Of a stretch of 13,383 nt of DNA, positions 7,269 through 13,383 are shown piece after piece; the stretch's first letter is position 1; the number at the start of each line of letters is the position of its first letter. This DNA is from an uncultured Eubacterium sp. (GTDB taxonomy: Bacteria > Bacillota > Clostridia > Lachnospirales > Lachnospiraceae). The notes beneath the pieces were generated by a model. It was not told where the DNA came from and did not search any database. It worked only from the letters and a program-made list of their open reading frames with translations. A program made the position numbers and the translations under genes. The stretch covers positions 1 through 13,383 of the forward strand of contig URGC01000068.1 of assembly GCA_900547255.1 (NCBI GenBank), read 5' to 3'.

Positions 7269-7408
7269 GATTATGAAAACCCTATAATACTATAAGAAGG
7301 TACTGGGGAGCCGCCGGTTCTTAGCGAGCGTTTTGTGCTCGCTTAGCACCGCTACGGCGACACGTAGCGAGAGCGTGCCTTCGTTAGTATTATAGGGTTT
7401 TCATAATC
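7269..7408. mobile_element. MITE-like element: perfect 24-bp terminal inverted repeats around three hairpins
   Basis: The arms at 7269-7292 and 7385-7408 are perfect inverted copies, starting GATTATGAAAACCC and ending in its reverse complement. Inside, an 8-bp stem (7296-7303 with 7375-7382, one U-G pair) continues the outer stem after a small internal loop. Three hairpins follow: GAGCC/GGTTC (7308-7320), AGCGAGC/GCTCGCT (7323-7343) and CGCTACG/CGTAGCG (7350-7369). The interior is GC-rich, unlike the flanks. It begins 9 bp after the upp stop. There is no coding frame of note, no transposase and no obvious target-site duplication. It could be a miniature inverted-repeat element, an intergenic palindromic repeat, or a structured RNA. 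The inverted repeat itself is certain; its mobility is inference. Confidence 0.55.
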
Positions 7409-7417
7409 CAAGTCACA

Positions 7418-8062
7418 CTATTTAGTTCCAAAAATTCTATCCCCGGCATCACCAAGCCCTGGACATATATATGCATTTTCATTAAGCTCTCTGTCAAGAT
7501 GTCCTACATAAATCTGAACATCTGGATGGGCCTCATGAAGCTTCTGCACGCCTTCTGGTGCAGCTATGATACACATAAACTTAATCTTCCTGCCGCCATG
7601 CTTCTTAATCTGGTTGATAGCATCTACTGCTGAACCACCTGTAGCAAGCATTGGGTCTGTAACTACAATAAGTCTCTCCTCGATAGGGCTTGGAAGCTTG
7701 CAGTAATACTCATGTGGCTCATGAGTTTCTTCATCACGGTACATTCCAATGTGTCCAACCTTCGCTGTTGGAACTAATGCCAAGATACCTGATACCATAC
7801 CAAGACCAGCTCTGAGGATAGGAACAATCGCTAACTTTCTTCCTGCAATCATAGGTGTCATGCATGTCTCGATAGGTGTCTCAACTTTAACATCTTCAAG
7901 CTCAAGATCTCCAAGAGCCTCAAATCCCTCAAGCATAGCAATCTCTTCTACTAACTTTCTGAACTCATTAGTTCCTGTTCTCTTGTCTCTGAGCATTGAA
8001 ATCTTATGCTGGATAAGTGGATGCTCAAATATTGTTATATTCTTTTCATTCTTAAAATCCAT
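7418..8062 (-). CDS. upp: Uracil phosphoribosyltransferase
   Basis: Upp converts uracil and PRPP to UMP in the cytoplasm. The 214-residue length is normal. The PRPP-binding loop VVTDPMLATGGSAVDAI lies at 133-149, RAGLGM at 84-89, and the uracil-binding C-terminal segment YICPGLGDAGDRIFGT at 198-213. The ATG follows GGAGATTAACC. The gene starts 21 bp after uraA ends, so permease and enzyme form a compact uracil-salvage operon. Its 3' end is 9 bp from the inverted-repeat element, which may lie in the transcript's 3' region. No U-tract terminator is visible after it. Confidence 0.97.
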   Translation of the reverse strand: MDFKNEKNITIFEHPLIQHKISMLRDKRTGTNEFRKLVEEIAMLEGFEALGDLELEDVKVETPIETCMTPMIAGRKLAIVPILRAGLGMVSGILALVPTAKVGHIGMYRDEETHEPHEYYCKLPSPIEERLIVVTDPMLATGGSAVDAINQIKKHGGRKIKFMCIIAAPEGVQKLHEAHPDVQIYVGHLDRELNENAYICPGLGDAGDRIFGTK

Positions 8063-8083
8063 GGTTAATCTCCATTCTGTTAA

Positions 8084-9487
8084 TTATTTGTTGTCTGTGT
8101 TGCTTACATATACACCTCTGCTCTGGTCACCACTTGGATTGATGCCAAAGTTGTAATCATTGCCAGGAAGTATTGCATTAAGAAGAATACCTGCTATAGC
8201 AGCGATTGCAAGTGCTGTAAGTGTTATAGATGTACCACCTATTGTAAATGTAAGTCCATTAGAAAATCCTAAACCACATACGAATATAACACCTGCAATA
8301 ATAAGGTTACGTGATTTTGTAAGGTCTACCTTATTCTCAACAACATTTCTTACACCGATTGCAGAAATCATACCATATAACATGAATGATACACCACCGA
8401 TTATAGCGGCTGGCATAGTTGATATAATCTCTGAGAACTTAGGAATAAATGAGAGCACGATTGCAAATACTGCTGCAATTCTTATAACTCTTGGGTCGTA
8501 TACTCTTGATAACTCAAGAACTCCTGTGTTCTCACCATATGTAGTGTTAGCCGGGCCACCAAGGCATCCAGCAAATGCTGTTGCAAGACCATCACCAAGA
8601 AGTGTTCTGTGAAGACCTGGCTCTGCTATAAAGTTCTCATCAACTGTAGCTGATATAGCTGACATATCACCAACATGCTCCATCATAGTTGCGATAGCAA
8701 TTGGAGCCATAACAAGAATTGATGTTACATCAAACTTACAGAACTGGAACTTAGGGAATCCTATCCAGTTAGCAGATGCTACAGATGCAAAGTTAAATAT
8801 CGCTGAACCATCTGGATTAGTAACTCCAAATGCATTGAGAACAAGTGCGAATACATAAGATATAACTACACCCATAAGTATAGGTATAATCTTAAACATT
8901 CCCTTGCCCCATATGTTGAATACAATTATCACGACAAGAGCAGCTATTGCTAAAAGCCAGTTAGTTGACGCATTAGAAATTGCTGATGACGCAAGTGACA
9001 AACCAATACATATAATGATTGGGCCTGTAACAACCGGTGGAAGGAATCTCATAACTCTGTTAACACCTACAAGCTTGAAAATAAGTGCAACGATTAAGTA
9101 TAAAAGACCTGCAACTACAATACCACCACATGCATATGCAGCCTTATCATTGGCACTCATTGTCTCATACATTCCAGATTTAAGATTGGCAACTGTATAG
9201 AAGCCTCCCAGAAATGCGAATGACGAGCCAAGAAATGCTGGAACCTTAAACTTCGAGCAGACATGGAATATAAGTGTACCAATACCCGCACAGAATAATG
9301 TAACTGAAACAGTTAAGCCTCTTGTAAGCGGCTCATTGCATGCTGTCTGAAAATATCCTGACACAAGAATTGGAACAAGAATAGTTGCTCCAAACATAGC
9401 AAACATGTGCTGAAGTCCAAGAATCAGCATCTTAGGAACTCCCAGCTTTCGTGCATCACGGACAGCATCTTGATTTTTTTCGTTCAT
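8084..9487 (-). CDS. uraA: Uracil permease, NCS2 (UraA/PyrP) family
   Basis: This 467-residue polytopic membrane protein imports uracil, probably with protons. NCS2 landmarks are GLQHMFAMFGATILVP near the N-terminus (24-39), MMEHVGD (268-274) and GGPANTTYGENTGV (310-323). E270 and E319 correspond, as I recall the E. coli UraA structure, to the substrate-contacting glutamates 241 and 290; position 274 is Asp where E. coli has His. Hydrophobic segments run through nearly the whole length, consistent with 14 membrane spans. The ATG follows AAGGGAGAATTTACTT. Xanthine or other nucleobase transport is possible within NCS2, but the partner upp downstream supports uracil. The coding sequence is intact. 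Confidence 0.94.
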   Translation of the reverse strand: MNEKNQDAVRDARKLGVPKMLILGLQHMFAMFGATILVPILVSGYFQTACNEPLTRGLTVSVTLFCAGIGTLIFHVCSKFKVPAFLGSSFAFLGGFYTVANLKSGMYETMSANDKAAYACGGIVVAGLLYLIVALIFKLVGVNRVMRFLPPVVTGPIIICIGLSLASSAISNASTNWLLAIAALVVIIVFNIWGKGMFKIIPILMGVVISYVFALVLNAFGVTNPDGSAIFNFASVASANWIGFPKFQFCKFDVTSILVMAPIAIATMMEHVGDMSAISATVDENFIAEPGLHRTLLGDGLATAFAGCLGGPANTTYGENTGVLELSRVYDPRVIRIAAVFAIVLSFIPKFSEIISTMPAAIIGGVSFMLYGMISAIGVRNVVENKVDLTKSRNLIIAGVIFVCGLGFSNGLTFTIGGTSITLTALAIAAIAGILLNAILPGNDYNFGINPSGDQSRGVYVSNTDNK

Positions 9488-9516
9488 AAGTAAATTCTCC
9501 CTTATATTTAATAATT

Positions 9517-9542
9517 TTGAGGCAATATCAATTCCGCCCCAA
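9517..9542 (-). promoter_or_regulatory. Small hairpin in the uraA leader
   Basis: On the minus strand TTGGGGC pairs with GCCTCAA (one G-U pair) around a 12-base loop, between the predicted promoter and the uraA ribosome site. No U-run follows, and I do not see a recognisable PyrR-binding loop, so any regulatory role is unproven. Confidence 0.3.
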
Positions 9543-9563
9543 CTGATGCTTAAATCTTTTTAT

Positions 9564-9592
9564 ATGATACCACATATCCATGACAATTCCAA
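9564..9592 (-). promoter_or_regulatory. Probable sigma-A promoter of uraA-upp
   Basis: On the minus strand TTGGAA (9587-9592) and TATCAT (9564-9569) are 17 bp apart, and TGG directly before the -10 gives an extended -10. Transcription would start near 9557, leaving a leader of about 70 bases. Confidence 0.6.
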
Positions 9593-9609
9593 TCACTAAC
9601 TGGATTGTT

Positions 9610-10971
9610 TTATGCCTTAATAACTTCCTTTTTCATCCATGCACCACTTAAATATCTGCTTATAAATATAATGCTTCTGAGTGTCCAGTCTGCAAACATT
9701 CCATACCATACAGCCATTGGACCCATTCCAAATGCTTTTACAAGGAAAATACACAGTGCAACTCGGCAGCCCCACATTGTTATAATTGATGTTGTCATAG
9801 AAAACCTGACATCACCGGCAGCTCTGAGTCCATACGCAGGAACGAATGAGCCTACCCATACAAGTGGCTTTGCAATAGTTATGGCTGCAACCATCTCCAT
9901 GCAGAGTACCGCACTCTCGCTCTCCATACCGGCAAGCATTGTAACTGGCTTTGTAAATGCATACACAAGCAGACATGATGCTATTATTCCAACCTCTGCT
10001 ATTCCACACAGTTTAACAATATAATATTTCGCTTCATCTTTTCTTCCTGCACCCATGCACTGTCCAACAACTGTCATAAGGCACATTCCTACGCCGATTC
10101 CAAAGATACCGTTAACATTTTCCAATATATTAGTCATCGCCTGCGCTGCAATAGCCGCTGTACCCATTGTAGATACTGTTGACTGTATTGCAAGCTTTCC
10201 GAACTGGAACATGCTGTTTTCTATACCTGATGGAATACCGATTGCAAGAATTGACTTTATAAGTCCCCACTCTGGTCTTATTGAAGTATAATTATTGACA
10301 ACAATCTCCTGCTTAGGCTTTGCAAGTGCAATAAATACAGCAGCCATACATATTATACGTGACACAAGTGTTGATATCGCAGCGCCTGATACACCCATAT
10401 CCAATACAAATATAAGTATAAAATTACCTATTATATTAATAACATTTGATATAACAGAGACTATCATAGGATATTTTGAGTTACCGCATGACCTGAATAT
10501 TGCAGAACCAGCGCTGAAAAGAGCCAGAAACGGATATGACAATGCTGTAAACAAAAAATATTTCATTGCATTGTTCATAACACCGTCATCAACCTTGCCA
10601 AATATAGCTTCCAGAAGAGGTCTTTTAAATGCAAGTCCAAGGACTGTTATAACAAGAGCAATGACAGTAACTGACAACACAACCTGTCTTGCTGCTTTGT
10701 TTGCTCCCTTTTCATCCTTCATTCCAATGTAATGTGAACATATTATAGCTGCACCAGTTGCCATTGCCGAGAACAACTGCACAATAAGATTGTTAACGGA
10801 ATCAACAAGTGATACTCCTGATAACGCCTCACTTCCCACATTGCTTACCATCATTGTATCAATCATTCCCATAAATGAATTAAGAAGCTGTTCAATTACG
10901 ATTGGAATTAAAAGTGCTATCAGTGCCTTATTAGAAAACAACAAATTATTTTTATCTATCTTAGATTTCAT
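9610..10971 (-). CDS. MATE-family multidrug/toxin efflux transporter
   Basis: This 453-residue inner-membrane protein fits the MATE length and 12-span layout. It opens with NKALIALLIPIVIEQLLNS and the family-like GMIDTMMVSNVGSEALSGVS (36-55). A second half-repeat around residues 240-270 contains IPSGIENSMFQFGKLAIQ. MATE proteins exchange cations for organic cations or other small molecules; the substrate cannot be read here. The ATG follows AAGAAGGATTACATATC. A consensus promoter lies immediately upstream, in the region shared with the divergent bioB gene. It stands alone, with uraA starting downstream on the same strand after 122 bp that contains uraA's own promoter. Confidence 0.93.
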   Translation of the reverse strand: MKSKIDKNNLLFSNKALIALLIPIVIEQLLNSFMGMIDTMMVSNVGSEALSGVSLVDSVNNLIVQLFSAMATGAAIICSHYIGMKDEKGANKAARQVVLSVTVIALVITVLGLAFKRPLLEAIFGKVDDGVMNNAMKYFLFTALSYPFLALFSAGSAIFRSCGNSKYPMIVSVISNVINIIGNFILIFVLDMGVSGAAISTLVSRIICMAAVFIALAKPKQEIVVNNYTSIRPEWGLIKSILAIGIPSGIENSMFQFGKLAIQSTVSTMGTAAIAAQAMTNILENVNGIFGIGVGMCLMTVVGQCMGAGRKDEAKYYIVKLCGIAEVGIIASCLLVYAFTKPVTMLAGMESESAVLCMEMVAAITIAKPLVWVGSFVPAYGLRAAGDVRFSMTTSIITMWGCRVALCIFLVKAFGMGPMAVWYGMFADWTLRSIIFISRYLSGAWMKKEVIKA

Positions 10972-11009
10972 GATATGTAATCCTTCTTAAATTAAAATTT
11001 AGCTTACAT

Positions 11010-11038
11010 ATTATATACACAAAGGCATCTTATGTCAA
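11010..11038 (-). promoter_or_regulatory. Consensus sigma-A promoter of the MATE gene
   Basis: On the minus strand a perfect TTGACA (11033-11038) and a perfect TATAAT (11010-11015) are separated by 17 bp. Transcription would begin near 11003, about 30 bp before the start codon. The -35 overlaps a cre-like palindrome at 11035-11048. Confidence 0.8.
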
Positions 11039-11048
11039 AACGTTTCCA
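11035..11048. promoter_or_regulatory. cre-like (LacI/CcpA-type) palindrome between MATE and bioB
   Basis: TCAAAACGTTTCCA matches the CcpA cre pattern TGWAANCGNTWNCA at every fixed position except the second. It overlaps the -35 of the MATE promoter, where binding would repress. Single matches of this kind can occur by chance in AT-rich DNA. Confidence 0.4.
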
Positions 11049-11049
11049 A

Positions 11050-11080
11050 TTGTTAACCTTGCGAATTTAAAGGTTGACAA
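11050..11080. promoter_or_regulatory. BirA operator overlapping the bioB -35
   Basis: TTGTTAACC (11050-11058) and GGTTGACAA (11072-11080) are inverted copies with one mismatch, separated by 13 bp. This is the typical Firmicute biotin-repressor (BirA) operator pattern of TTGTTAACC paired with GGTTAACAA. The right arm contains the whole -35 hexamer of the bioB promoter, so biotinyl-AMP-loaded BirA would block RNA polymerase directly. Confidence 0.85.
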
Positions 11081-11102
11081 TCCATTTTTATATGCTTATA
11101 AT
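11074..11102 (+). promoter_or_regulatory. Consensus sigma-A promoter of bioB-bioY
   Basis: A perfect TTGACA (11074-11079) and a perfect TATAAT (11097-11102) are separated by exactly 17 bp. Transcription would begin near 11109, giving a leader of roughly 67 bases that holds a short palindrome at 11125-11142. Such a strong promoter suits tight repression by the overlapping BirA operator. Confidence 0.9.
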
Positions 11103-11124
11103 ATGCCTGGTATTAATACAAATT

Positions 11125-11142
11125 TTGACAGATTATTGTCAA
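11125..11142. promoter_or_regulatory. Leader palindrome TTGACA-N6-TGTCAA upstream of bioB
   Basis: TTGACA (11125-11130) and TGTCAA (11137-11142) are perfect inverted copies around GATTAT. The arms resemble the TTGACAATC half of the nearby BirA operator, but the spacing differs. It could be a second repressor contact, a weak RNA hairpin, or chance. Confidence 0.4.
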
Positions 11143-11175
11143 TCACAAACCTAATTGCAGGGAGACATATTAACT

Positions 11176-12153
11176 ATGGAACAGGATATGAAATTACTAG
11201 CCAGAGAAATCATAGATGGCAGACGTCTTAACAGAAATGATGACTTATCATTTTTTATAACTGCACCTCTTGATGAATTAGCCGAAGGAGCTGATATGAT
11301 AAGAGATGCTTTATGTCACAATCATGTAGACCTTTGTACTATTATCAATGGACGTGCTGGAAGATGCAGTGAAAACTGTAAATTCTGTGCCCAGTCATCT
11401 TTCCATCATACTAATTGTGATACTTATCCAATGCTTGATGCAGAAACTGTTATCAAAGATTTCGAAGAAAAGAAAGCTGATGGTGTACATGCATACTCAA
11501 TAGTTACGGCTGGACGAACTGTTGAAGGCAAAGAACTTGACCAGCTTGTAGATATATATGCCAAACTTCACGAAAGATGTGACAAGGGTTTGAGATTGTG
11601 TGCTTCACACGGACTTCTTACCAAAGAAGCATTTGACAGACTCGTAGAAGCCGGCGTTACTATGTACCACGAAAATATCGAAACTTCTAAACGAAACTTT
11701 CCTAATATATGTACAACACATACATATGACGACAAAATCAGAGAAATCAAGATGGCTAAGGAAGCTGGGCTTACAGTCTGTTCCGGCGGTATCATAGGTA
11801 TGGGTGAGACATGGGAAGACCGTATTGATATGGCAGTTTCTTTAGCTGAACTTGATATAGAATCTATCCCTATCAATGCACTTATTCCTGTAGCCGGAAC
11901 TGCATTGGGCAACCTTGCGCCATTATCTGAGGATGACATCATAAGGACTGTAGCATTATTCAGATACATCAATCCTGCATCACACATCCGTATGGCAGCC
12001 GGACGTAATTATTTCAAGGATGGCGGCCGCAGATTATTCAAGTCAGGTGTCAATGCAACCATCACTGGCAACATGCTTACTACTATCGGCAATAACACTG
12101 AACAGGATAAAGCAATGCTTACTGATATGGGATTAGATATATCCCGAAACTAA
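11176..12153 (+). CDS. bioB: Biotin synthase BioB, anaerobe-type variant
   Basis: BioB is a radical SAM enzyme that inserts sulfur into dethiobiotin to make biotin. I chose the ATG at 11176 because AGGGAG lies 11 bp upstream; an in-frame TTG at 11155 would overlap that site. The 325-residue protein has the SAM-cluster motif C64-C68-C71 (GRCSENCKFCAQSS), LCASHG with C142, VCSGGIIGMGET with C202, and HIRMAAGRN with R272. Compared with the E. coli enzyme from memory, C142, C202 and R272 match three ligands of the [2Fe-2S] cluster. The fourth, E. coli C97, falls in HAYSIVTAG where this protein has Ser108. Additional cysteines (47, 54, 81, 135, 179) could serve instead. It leads an operon with bioY, 19 bp downstream, under a BirA operator. 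Confidence 0.95.
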   Translation: MEQDMKLLAREIIDGRRLNRNDDLSFFITAPLDELAEGADMIRDALCHNHVDLCTIINGRAGRCSENCKFCAQSSFHHTNCDTYPMLDAETVIKDFEEKKADGVHAYSIVTAGRTVEGKELDQLVDIYAKLHERCDKGLRLCASHGLLTKEAFDRLVEAGVTMYHENIETSKRNFPNICTTHTYDDKIREIKMAKEAGLTVCSGGIIGMGETWEDRIDMAVSLAELDIESIPINALIPVAGTALGNLAPLSEDDIIRTVALFRYINPASHIRMAAGRNYFKDGGRRLFKSGVNATITGNMLTTIGNNTEQDKAMLTDMGLDISRN

Positions 12154-12172
12154 CAGAGAGAGGAATGTAATA

Positions 12173-12715
12173 ATGAATAAGAAAATGTCTATTAAAACAA
12201 TGGCTCTGATTGCCATATTTGCAGCTATCACATGTGTACTTGCACCACTTTCAATTCCTATTGGTCCAGTACCTATATCACTCACTAATCTTGTAATCTA
12301 TTTTTCTTTATACGTACTTGGAACATGGAATGGAACATTCAGTTATATAATCTACCTGCTCATTGGTCTTGTAGGACTTCCTGTATTTTCCGGATTCACA
12401 AGCGGCCCTGGCAAATTATTCGGACCAACTGGCGGATACCTTATCGGATTTATTCCACTTGCTATTATCGCTGGACTTTTTATTGATAAGTTCCATGACA
12501 AATGGTATATGTGCTTTATCGGTATGGTTATTGGTACTGCTGTATGTTACGCATTAGGAACGGGATGGCTTGCTTACGAAGCCCACATGACTTTCAAGGC
12601 AGCTTTGTTCGCTGGTGTTATTCCTTTCATCATCGGCGACCTTATTAAGATTATTCTTGCAATGTTTGGCGGTCCTGTACTTAAAAAAGCTCTTGTACGC
12701 GCACATTTATTATAA
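12173..12715 (+). CDS. bioY: Biotin transporter substrate-binding subunit BioY
   Basis: BioY is the membrane S-component that captures biotin, usually working with the shared ECF energising module (EcfA/EcfT). The 180-residue protein has about six hydrophobic spans. The signature runs GLVGLPVFSGFTSGPGKLFG (65-84) and then PTGGYLIGF; IIGDLIK with D156 and K159 near the C-terminus matches the family. The ATG follows GAGAGAGGAATGTAATA. Placement behind bioB and under the same BirA operator means synthesis from dethiobiotin and uptake of biotin are switched together. No ECF ATPase or EcfT gene is in the window. The gene converges on agrB with 23 bp between stops. Confidence 0.95.
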   Translation: MNKKMSIKTMALIAIFAAITCVLAPLSIPIGPVPISLTNLVIYFSLYVLGTWNGTFSYIIYLLIGLVGLPVFSGFTSGPGKLFGPTGGYLIGFIPLAIIAGLFIDKFHDKWYMCFIGMVIGTAVCYALGTGWLAYEAHMTFKAALFAGVIPFIIGDLIKIILAMFGGPVLKKALVRAHLL

Positions 12716-12738
12716 GATGCAATAACATAATCAACTCA

Positions 12739-13320
12739 TCATCTATATATAATTCCCCGGGGCTTCTTGCTGGCTCCGGGGATATTAACAATCTGCAGCA
12801 TTGCTACACTTATAATTGTTATAGCTATACAATTAAATAAGGTTCTCATACCTGCTATAGCAAATATAACCTCTGTAACGCAATATGCTGCAAGAATTCC
12901 ATATACTATCTTTCTAAAACATGCTTTTTCTGTATCACTCAATCTATAATTATAGTGATCCTGTGGACTGAAATAACATATTACCATCATGGATACAACC
13001 TGAAATAAAATAAGCAGGCATATATTAATATCCATATTTATAATAATGGCAGCTATTACTATGATAAATGTTGATAATACAATACAGGTAATTCTATGCC
13101 TTGTATGATACCCACCTGTAAATTTTCTCAATAATATAAACAGAGCAACAAATACCATACATGTCAATAAATGTCCCATTATTGCACCTATTATGCATGA
13201 CATAACTATAGGTGATACCATCATAAATATTGAATTAACAGCATATTCATATAATTCTCTATCATTTTCTGATATTATTCCATTTTTAATTAAGCTGATT
13301 ACGATTAATTTTCCATTCAT
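12739..13320 (-). CDS. agrB: AgrB-type membrane endopeptidase (accessory gene regulator B)
   Basis: AgrB is a membrane cysteine protease that cleaves and cyclises the AgrD propeptide into an autoinducing peptide. The catalytic pair is visible: H72 in KFTGGYH and C79 in HRITC, with the same seven-residue spacing as H77/C84 of the S. aureus enzyme. Several hydrophobic spans follow, and the 193-residue length fits the family. The frame is open to the window edge, but the ATG at 13318-13320 gives the usual short N-terminus (NGKLIVISLIKNG) and has GTGAT-like bases just upstream; the ATG at 13326 is nearly as good. No agrD is found downstream, where bioY converges. Just upstream, another frame ends in TAA at 13334-13336, possibly the tail of a preceding gene in the same operon. 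Confidence 0.88.
   Translation of the reverse strand: MNGKLIVISLIKNGIISENDRELYEYAVNSIFMMVSPIVMSCIIGAIMGHLLTCMVFVALFILLRKFTGGYHTRHRITCIVLSTFIIVIAAIIINMDINICLLILFQVVSMMVICYFSPQDHYNYRLSDTEKACFRKIVYGILAAYCVTEVIFAIAGMRTLFNCIAITIISVAMLQIVNIPGASKKPRGIIYR
12755..12781. terminator. GC-rich hairpin between convergent bioY and agrB
   Basis: CCCCGG (12755-12760) and CCGGGG (12776-12781) pair, with GGC/GCT-type extensions inside, forming a strong stem about 39 bp after the bioY stop. It lies within the last codons of agrB. Neither strand has a U-run after the stem, so it is at best a non-canonical terminator for bioY. Confidence 0.35.
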
Positions 13321-13383
13321 ATACATCACTTTCTTACTTAACCCTTGTAATAACCCCCAAATCCATCTCATGCACTGTATCAC

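Noticed and set aside
7269..7408. tRNA or tRNA-like gene suggested by the three-hairpin fold
   Set aside because: No T-loop consensus in the right arm, no anticodon arm geometry, and the outer stem is far too long.
8160..8612. 150-residue plus-strand frame
   Set aside because: Antisense shadow of uraA; hydrophobic composition mirrors the permease codons and there is no ribosome site or family signal.
9586..9611. CAATC/GATTG plus TTTT as a terminator between MATE and uraA
   Set aside because: The stem is only 5 bp and the T-run lies on the plus strand, where no gene reads through; it overlaps the uraA -35.
9605..10732. Three plus-strand frames of 78-145 residues
   Set aside because: Antisense shadows of the MATE gene, with low-complexity hydrophobic sequence and no supporting signals.
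11568..11987. 139-residue minus-strand frame inside bioB
   Set aside because: Antisense to the well-supported bioB frame; no motif seen.

Overview
This is an AT-rich chromosomal segment from a strictly anaerobic Firmicute, most likely a Lachnospiraceae member. I infer this from the protein families: an anaerobe-type class I hybrid cluster protein, a clostridial ThiH/ThiG/ThiS set, an anaerobe-type biotin synthase, and a COG2509 flavoprotein. Strong AGGAGG-like ribosome sites and sigma-A promoters with 17-bp spacers also fit. The genus is a guess. Apart from one intergenic element I see no sign of recent horizontal transfer.

Layout. (1) 1-1529, minus strand: thiS, thiG and the 5' part of thiH, making the thiazole half of thiamin. 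A long terminator-type hairpin lies just before thiS, with a possible promoter upstream of it. (2) 1676-4078: hcp (minus) and a Crp/Fnr-type regulator gene (plus), divergently arranged as a nitrosative-stress response pair. (3) 4075-7094, minus strand: a COG2509 FAD-dependent oxidoreductase, adenosine deaminase and a hexapeptide-repeat O-acetyltransferase, probably one transcription unit. The last gene converges on the regulator gene with overlapping stop codons. (4) 7095-7417: a non-coding gap holding a compact 140-bp element with perfect 24-bp terminal inverted repeats and three internal hairpins, plus a second hairpin and a GC-rich patch. This is the least ordinary DNA in the window. (5) 7418-9487, minus strand: uracil permease and upp, a uracil salvage operon. 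(6) 9610-10971, minus strand: a MATE-family exporter. (7) 11176-12715, plus strand: bioB-bioY, a biotin operon with a near-perfect BirA operator over the -35 of a consensus promoter. (8) 12739-13383, minus strand: agrB, the peptide-processing protease of an Agr-type quorum-sensing system, whose agrD partner is not visible here.

The genes are mostly cofactor and nucleobase housekeeping: thiamin synthesis, biotin synthesis and uptake, uracil and adenosine salvage. Points worth a second look are the MITE-like structured element, a biotin synthase with serine where the classical [2Fe-2S] cluster cysteine would be, a ThiS that runs two residues past its glycine tail, and the crowded MATE/bioB divergent promoter region (two consensus promoters, a BirA operator, a cre-like palindrome and a leader palindrome within about 140 bp).
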